Assembly: GCA_050300015.1 (NCBI GenBank) | Contig: JBNKWZ010000024.1 | Location: 186,001 to 250,000 of the forward strand | Reading direction: 5' to 3' | DNA from: CAYZQH01 sp050300015 | Lineage (GTDB): Bacteria > Pseudomonadota > Gammaproteobacteria > Pseudomonadales > Cellvibrionaceae | Length of the DNA stretch: 64,000 nt | Shown here: positions 60,333 to 64,000 of the stretch, piece after piece | Layout: every line of letters begins with the position of its first letter | Position numbering within the stretch: the stretch's first letter is position 1 | The notes under the pieces: generated by a model | The model's database searches: none | The model's input: only the letters and a program-made list of their open reading frames with translations | Told to the model about the DNA's origin: nothing | Translations under genes and position numbers: made by a program

Positions 60333-61455
60333 TGCAGCATTGGCTTTGCTTTGCGTAACGATAGTTTTGTTGCTGCAATATAAGCAGAGTTTTTTGTTGT
60401 TTGATGTTTTTGGGGACGCTCTAGTATTTTGTGCATTGTTAGCGTTATTGGTTTCGATAATTTTGTCGATTTTAGATAGGCTGTTGGGAGCTAAAGAGTT
60501 GTTATGGGTGATGCTTTCAGTTAGTATTTTCTGCATATTCCCTCTTTTAAACTCAATATATTATCTTGATAGGGCTCCCCTTGGTGTTTTTGTGGCTGCT
60601 CTGTTGTGTTCTTTTTTTGCGGCAATCTTAAACTCAAAGAAAGCCTATCGGAATTGGATTTTGTTAATCCCTTTTTGCTTGTATACGCTCTATATAGTTT
60701 ACCGGCTTTCTTTGAATCTCAATCCAAATGAAGTCTTTATAAACTCCAAAAATTGGATATCCTATTTTGGGGTGCTCCTTGTGTTTCCCTACTATTACCG
60801 TAAGATTATTTGTGCGGAGCGAATAAGTTTTTTACCTGTCCTAGTTTTGGCTGTCTTAAGTTTATACTCCATTTCTAGGTCAGGTATAATGGCATCGTTT
60901 TTAATGTTTTATGCGTGCGTGTTATATGATGTAAGGTCAAAACTGGTGAAAGCTGCCTTCCCTGTTTTTGTTGTTGTTTTTTTAGGGATATTATTCGTCG
61001 CGACGAAGGACTACCTATTTCTAGTTGAGCTTTCAGCGGAAAGTAGATTTTCTGCCTCTGGATTCTTTAAAGATGCCAGGTCGATGATATTTGAAGAGTA
61101 TTGGCAGAACTTAGATATAGAGACCTTTCTTGTTGGGTTTGAGGGGCGTGAATTATTTTTTCATTCTATTAAATCGGCAAATCCTCATAATTCATTTTTG
61201 AATGCGTTAATAGGTGCGGGTGGATTCTATTTTTTAGTCGTCTTGTTTTTTTTGCTTTTAGCTACGCTAATGTTCTATGGAAGCATGCCAATTCTGCTCC
61301 TTTTGGCGGCGTGTTTAATGAGGGTGTTAACCGATGCAGGCTCTTTTTTGGGGTTCTTTGATTTTTTTCTTTTCGTAGGATTGTTCTATTCTCATACGCA
61401 AGGAAAACGAGTTGCATCTGTTAAATTGGATCGATATTCATATTGTCGGGTCTAA
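60310..61455 (+). CDS. O-antigen polymerase Wzy-like membrane protein
   Basis: This 381-residue protein has about ten to twelve hydrophobic segments and a large periplasmic loop (about residues 235-300). The loop contains ESRFSASGFFKDARSMIF and the Wzy/ligase signature ANPHNSFLNALIGAGG. SISRSGIMASFLMF is the other typical motif. It would polymerise repeat units in the periplasm together with the Wzz-like protein. Starting at TTG 60310, it overlaps the WbsX gene by 23 bases. Distinction from WaaL ligase rests on the locus. Confidence 0.82.
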   Translation: MKISLINDAALALLCVTIVLLLQYKQSFLLFDVFGDALVFCALLALLVSIILSILDRLLGAKELLWVMLSVSIFCIFPLLNSIYYLDRAPLGVFVAALLCSFFAAILNSKKAYRNWILLIPFCLYTLYIVYRLSLNLNPNEVFINSKNWISYFGVLLVFPYYYRKIICAERISFLPVLVLAVLSLYSISRSGIMASFLMFYACVLYDVRSKLVKAAFPVFVVVFLGILFVATKDYLFLVELSAESRFSASGFFKDARSMIFEEYWQNLDIETFLVGFEGRELFFHSIKSANPHNSFLNALIGAGGFYFLVVLFFLLLATLMFYGSMPILLLLAACLMRVLTDAGSFLGFFDFFLFVGLFYSHTQGKRVASVKLDRYSYCRV

Positions 61456-61499
61456 GTTTCATTTTGATTGGGTTGTTATAGGTTAAGAAGGAGGGCGCA

Positions 61500-62402
61500 G
61501 TGTTAGCACCGGTCGCAGTATTTGCATTTAATAGAAGGGATAGTCTTTTTCGCCTGCTTAAGAGTTTGTCTGAATGCAAGTACTCCGAAGTAACACCTGT
61601 TTATTTATTCGTAGATGGAGCGCGGAATGAAAAAGATCAACATGAAATTAATTTGATTCGCCAAAATGTTTTGGAATTATATGCAGGTAAGTTCTTGTCA
61701 TTCACTGTGCATTTTAGGACTCAAAACTTTGGCTTAGCCAAATCTTTGAGAAGCGGAATAGATGAAGTATTTGTAGAACATAGCAGAATAATTGTACTTG
61801 AGGATGACTTATTGTTGTCTAGTAATTTTCTCGCATATGTGAACGACGCGTTGAACTACTACGATGGTGATAAGCGAGTAGCGTCAATTTCAGGGTATTC
61901 CAATGTTGTAGGCGATTCAGAGCTAGATAACTATTTTCATGTAAGACCTTGTTCTTGGGGTTGGGCAACTTGGAAATCAAATTGGGAAGAGTGTGAATGG
62001 AGTTTTCAACCAAAAAGTAAATTAGGTTTTAAAGAACTAAAGGATTTATGTAAGCCTGTGGGAGATGATGTTTATAGAATGTATTGCCAGAACATAAATG
62101 GAGTAATTAATAGCTGGGCCATAATGTGGACCATTTACCATATCAGATTTGGGCTCCTTTCGGCTTATCCTTTTGTTTCTAAGGTGAAGAACACCGGTTT
62201 TGATAATTTAGGGACGCATTGTCGAGGGTCAAATCCGTTCAAAACTAATTTTGAGAATGTTTCAAATGATAAATTTAATTTTGATTCGACACCAAAATTA
62301 GATTCCAAGGTGGTTAAAAGGTTTAATTGGTATTTTAGTAATCTCTATAAGTTACTATGCAAACTTAAGAAGATGTTTAGGTATATTCAGAGTTTTGGAT
62401 GA
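61500..62402 (+). CDS. GT-A glycosyltransferase (family 2-like)
   Basis: This 300-residue protein starts VAVFAFNRRDSLFRLLKSL with YLFVDGARN, then LSFTVHFRTQNFGLAKSLRSGI and the DxD-like IIVLEDDLLLSSNFL. HVRPCSWGWATWKSNWEE is typical of a group of GT2-like transferases in capsule loci. The GTG start is supported by a strong AAGGAGGG site. Its stop overlaps the next gene (ATGA). The donor sugar is unknown. Confidence 0.83.
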   Translation: MLAPVAVFAFNRRDSLFRLLKSLSECKYSEVTPVYLFVDGARNEKDQHEINLIRQNVLELYAGKFLSFTVHFRTQNFGLAKSLRSGIDEVFVEHSRIIVLEDDLLLSSNFLAYVNDALNYYDGDKRVASISGYSNVVGDSELDNYFHVRPCSWGWATWKSNWEECEWSFQPKSKLGFKELKDLCKPVGDDVYRMYCQNINGVINSWAIMWTIYHIRFGLLSAYPFVSKVKNTGFDNLGTHCRGSNPFKTNFENVSNDKFNFDSTPKLDSKVVKRFNWYFSNLYKLLCKLKKMFRYIQSFG

Positions 62403-63553
62403 AAGTTTTAATTGTACACAATTGTTATGGCGGGTTAAGTGGAGAGGAAGTCGTAGTTCGTCTCCATAAGAAAGCTCTAGAAGATATCGGTTGTGAAGTG
62501 AAGTTGTGGATGATAGGAAGTGAGCGTACACCGGCATCTTTTATTGCCAAAGTGCTTGCTTTTTTTTCCTGTCTCTATAACCCTATTTCACAAATTCGTA
62601 TTTGGCGTTATTTCAAGGAGTTTAATCCTGATGTAGTCCATTTTCACAATATTTATCCTTGGATATCTGCATCTGCTGTTATGGAATGTCGAAGGCAGCG
62701 GAAGCCGTACTTTTTTACTGCTCATAACTATAGATCAATATGTCCCTCTGCAACCCTTTATTTTAATGGGAAAGATTTTCTCGATGGAGCTAGAGGAAAG
62801 GCTATTAGTGTCGTTACCAACAATTTGTTTGAAGATTACTTTATAAGCGTAGGCTATTACCTCCGGTTTAAGGTAAATAGGTTGTTGAATATCGAAGAGC
62901 GAGCCGAAGCATTAGTTTGTGTAAGTAGACATGTAAAAGATAAGATAGATTTATTTTCAAACTGTCGAAATACCGTAGTAGTTGAAAACCCTTTTTATGG
63001 AGAATGTGTCTGTATTGATGATCTACGCCGCGCTGGTTCAGCAGCTACAATTGGCTATTTAGGCCGAATCTCTGAAGAAAAGGGTTGGTCAGTTCTTCTC
63101 GCGACTAGTAAAATCATGACAGATAGAAAGTTTCTGGTCGCCGGAAGTGTTTCTGGTAAGATTGATCTTTCTGATGTTCCAGAAAATATGGAGTTTACCG
63201 GCTACCTTGATCGAGATCGGGTGGCAAGTTTTTTTCATCAGATCGATGTACTAGTCATTCCAAGTATTTGGCATGAACCCTTTGGTATGGTGGTTTTAGA
63301 GGCATTATCTTTTGGTACTCCGGTGATCGCGAGCTCAAAAGGAGCGTTGAATGAATTGGTAGGGTTCTTTGAGGGCTGTTACACGTATGATTCTACTGTA
63401 GAAGGACTTGTTCATTCCTTGGAAACATGGAGCGGTGATCAATTCTATGAGGCTTACTCAGTTAATATTGATCGGTTAAAACGTCGCTTTGGTTTAGACC
63501 GATATGGAAGAGAACTAATGTCAGTTTATGAAAAGGGCAAGCAGCTAGAATAG
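62399..63553 (+). CDS. Family 4 glycosyltransferase
   Basis: This 384-residue GT-B enzyme shows N-terminal VLIVHNCYGGLSGEEVVV, VVHFHNIYPW and FFTAHNYRSICPSA. The C-terminal nucleotide-sugar site shows IGYLGRISEEKGW, VLVIPSIWHEPFGMVVLEAL and GTPVIASSKGALNELV, containing the E-x7-E motif of GT4 retaining enzymes. It could use GDP-mannose or a derivative made by ManC and Gmd, but specificity cannot be read. It is the last gene before gmd, after a gap of 110 bases. Confidence 0.88.
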   Translation: MKVLIVHNCYGGLSGEEVVVRLHKKALEDIGCEVKLWMIGSERTPASFIAKVLAFFSCLYNPISQIRIWRYFKEFNPDVVHFHNIYPWISASAVMECRRQRKPYFFTAHNYRSICPSATLYFNGKDFLDGARGKAISVVTNNLFEDYFISVGYYLRFKVNRLLNIEERAEALVCVSRHVKDKIDLFSNCRNTVVVENPFYGECVCIDDLRRAGSAATIGYLGRISEEKGWSVLLATSKIMTDRKFLVAGSVSGKIDLSDVPENMEFTGYLDRDRVASFFHQIDVLVIPSIWHEPFGMVVLEALSFGTPVIASSKGALNELVGFFEGCYTYDSTVEGLVHSLETWSGDQFYEAYSVNIDRLKRRFGLDRYGRELMSVYEKGKQLE

Positions 63554-63663
63554 GTTTAGAGTGTGAGAACATCGCTCAGAAAATTGTAGTAACCACCAGT
63601 GCATAGAATCAATATAGTAAATTCACCTCAGAGATAACTTACAAATCTATAGTTGGAAGTGTG

Positions 63664-64000
63664 ATGCAAAAGATCAATAAAAAGGCTTTAATTACCGGGA
63701 TAACAGGGCAAGATGGGTCCTATCTTGCTGAATTATTGATTGAGAAAGACTATGAAGTTCATGGGGTAAAGCGCCGTGCTTCTTCTTTTAATACACAACG
63801 AGTGGATCATATCTATCAAGATCCACACGTAGCTAACCCGAAGCTCCATCTTCATTACGGTGATCTAACAGATACTTCGAATTTGACACGAATTATAAGA
63901 GAGGTTCAGCCTGATGAAATCTATAATTTGGGAGCTCAGTCTCATGTTGCCGTATCTTTTGAGGCGCCAGAATATACAGCTGATGTCGATGCTATCGGCA
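63664..64000 (+). CDS. gmd: GDP-mannose 4,6-dehydratase, partial
   Basis: My translation of the last 337 bases gives about 112 residues: KALITGITGQDGSYLAELLIEKDYEVHG (the NADP-binding start), GVKRRASSFNTQRVDHIY, LHYGDLTDTSNLTRII and EIYNLGAQSHVAVSFEAPEYTADVDAIG. These are almost exact for Gmd, which turns GDP-mannose into GDP-4-keto-6-deoxymannose on the way to fucose, rhamnose or perosamine. The gene is cut by the right edge, so the catalytic Tyr and Lys are outside. The ATG at 63664, or the GTG just before it, is the start. It connects to manC at 48 kb. Confidence 0.92.
   Translation, partial: MQKINKKALITGITGQDGSYLAELLIEKDYEVHGVKRRASSFNTQRVDHIYQDPHVANPKLHLHYGDLTDTSNLTRIIREVQPDEIYNLGAQSHVAVSFEAPEYTADVDAIG

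Overview
The window looks like a chromosome segment of a marine, polysaccharide-associated gammaproteobacterium. A Cellvibrionales/Saccharophagus-like relative fits best, but that is an inference from gene content and order. Supporting points are the pseudomonad-like blocks pilSR/bamD-rluD-pgeF-clpB and pyrF/cmk/lapAB/rpsA/ihfB, an ectoine catabolic operon, a large TonB-dependent receptor with a partner lipoprotein, and a GH26-like lipoprotein. I found no rRNA, tRNA, CRISPR array, transposase or prophage gene.

1-14 kb: the type IV pilus two-component system pilR (cut by the left edge) and pilS, then divergent bamD and rluD-pgeF. A four-gene ectoine degradation operon (doeB2-doeD-doeA-doeC) lies between pgeF and clpB. 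The 381-base gap in front of it holds two unusual operator-like patterns. 14-15.7 kb: a GH26-fold lipoprotein that seems to lack both catalytic glutamates, then a 323-bp MITE-like element with imperfect terminal inverted repeats and strong internal palindromes.

15.7-30 kb: housekeeping and accessory metabolism. This covers 3-oxoacid CoA-transferase scoAB, a shikimate-kinase-like protein, an Lrp-family regulator divergent from an aromatic/aspartate aminotransferase, an HD-GYP phosphodiesterase, greB, an S9 peptidase, tilS (preceded by a degenerate duplication of its own 5' region), a DUF481 outer membrane protein, two small or lipoprotein unknowns, a YadGH-type ABC exporter and a zinc-ribbon membrane protein with an HExxH motif. 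30-36.7 kb: an ECF sigma factor with a short zinc-finger anti-sigma, a TonB-dependent receptor, its beta-helix-like lipoprotein partner and a nitroreductase.

37-44.9 kb: gltX with a hairpin-rich upstream region, comEA-like, pyrF, cmk, lapA, lapB, rpsA and ihfB. The order differs from the usual cmk-rpsA-ihfB-lapA-lapB-pyrF.

44.9-64 kb: a surface polysaccharide (O-antigen or exopolysaccharide) locus starting directly after ihfB, the same chromosomal site as the Pseudomonas aeruginosa O-antigen locus. It encodes precursor enzymes (two CMP-nonulosonate synthetases, two NeuB-type synthases of which one is a CBS-NeuB-SAF-TIM-barrel fusion, manC and gmd), an initiating transferase (wecA), an EPS-associated MarR-type regulator, a Wzz-like chain-length protein, Wzx, Wzy, several glycosyltransferases, a WbsX-family protein and one protein of unknown family. 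From about 51 kb the DNA turns clearly AT-rich, which suggests transfer. The most interesting unit is 52.2-55.8 kb: PseB-, PseF- and PseI-like enzymes with an RmlD-like reductase but no aminotransferase, acetyltransferase or UDP-hydrolase. It may make a 9-deoxy nonulosonic acid with a hydroxyl rather than an amino group at C7.
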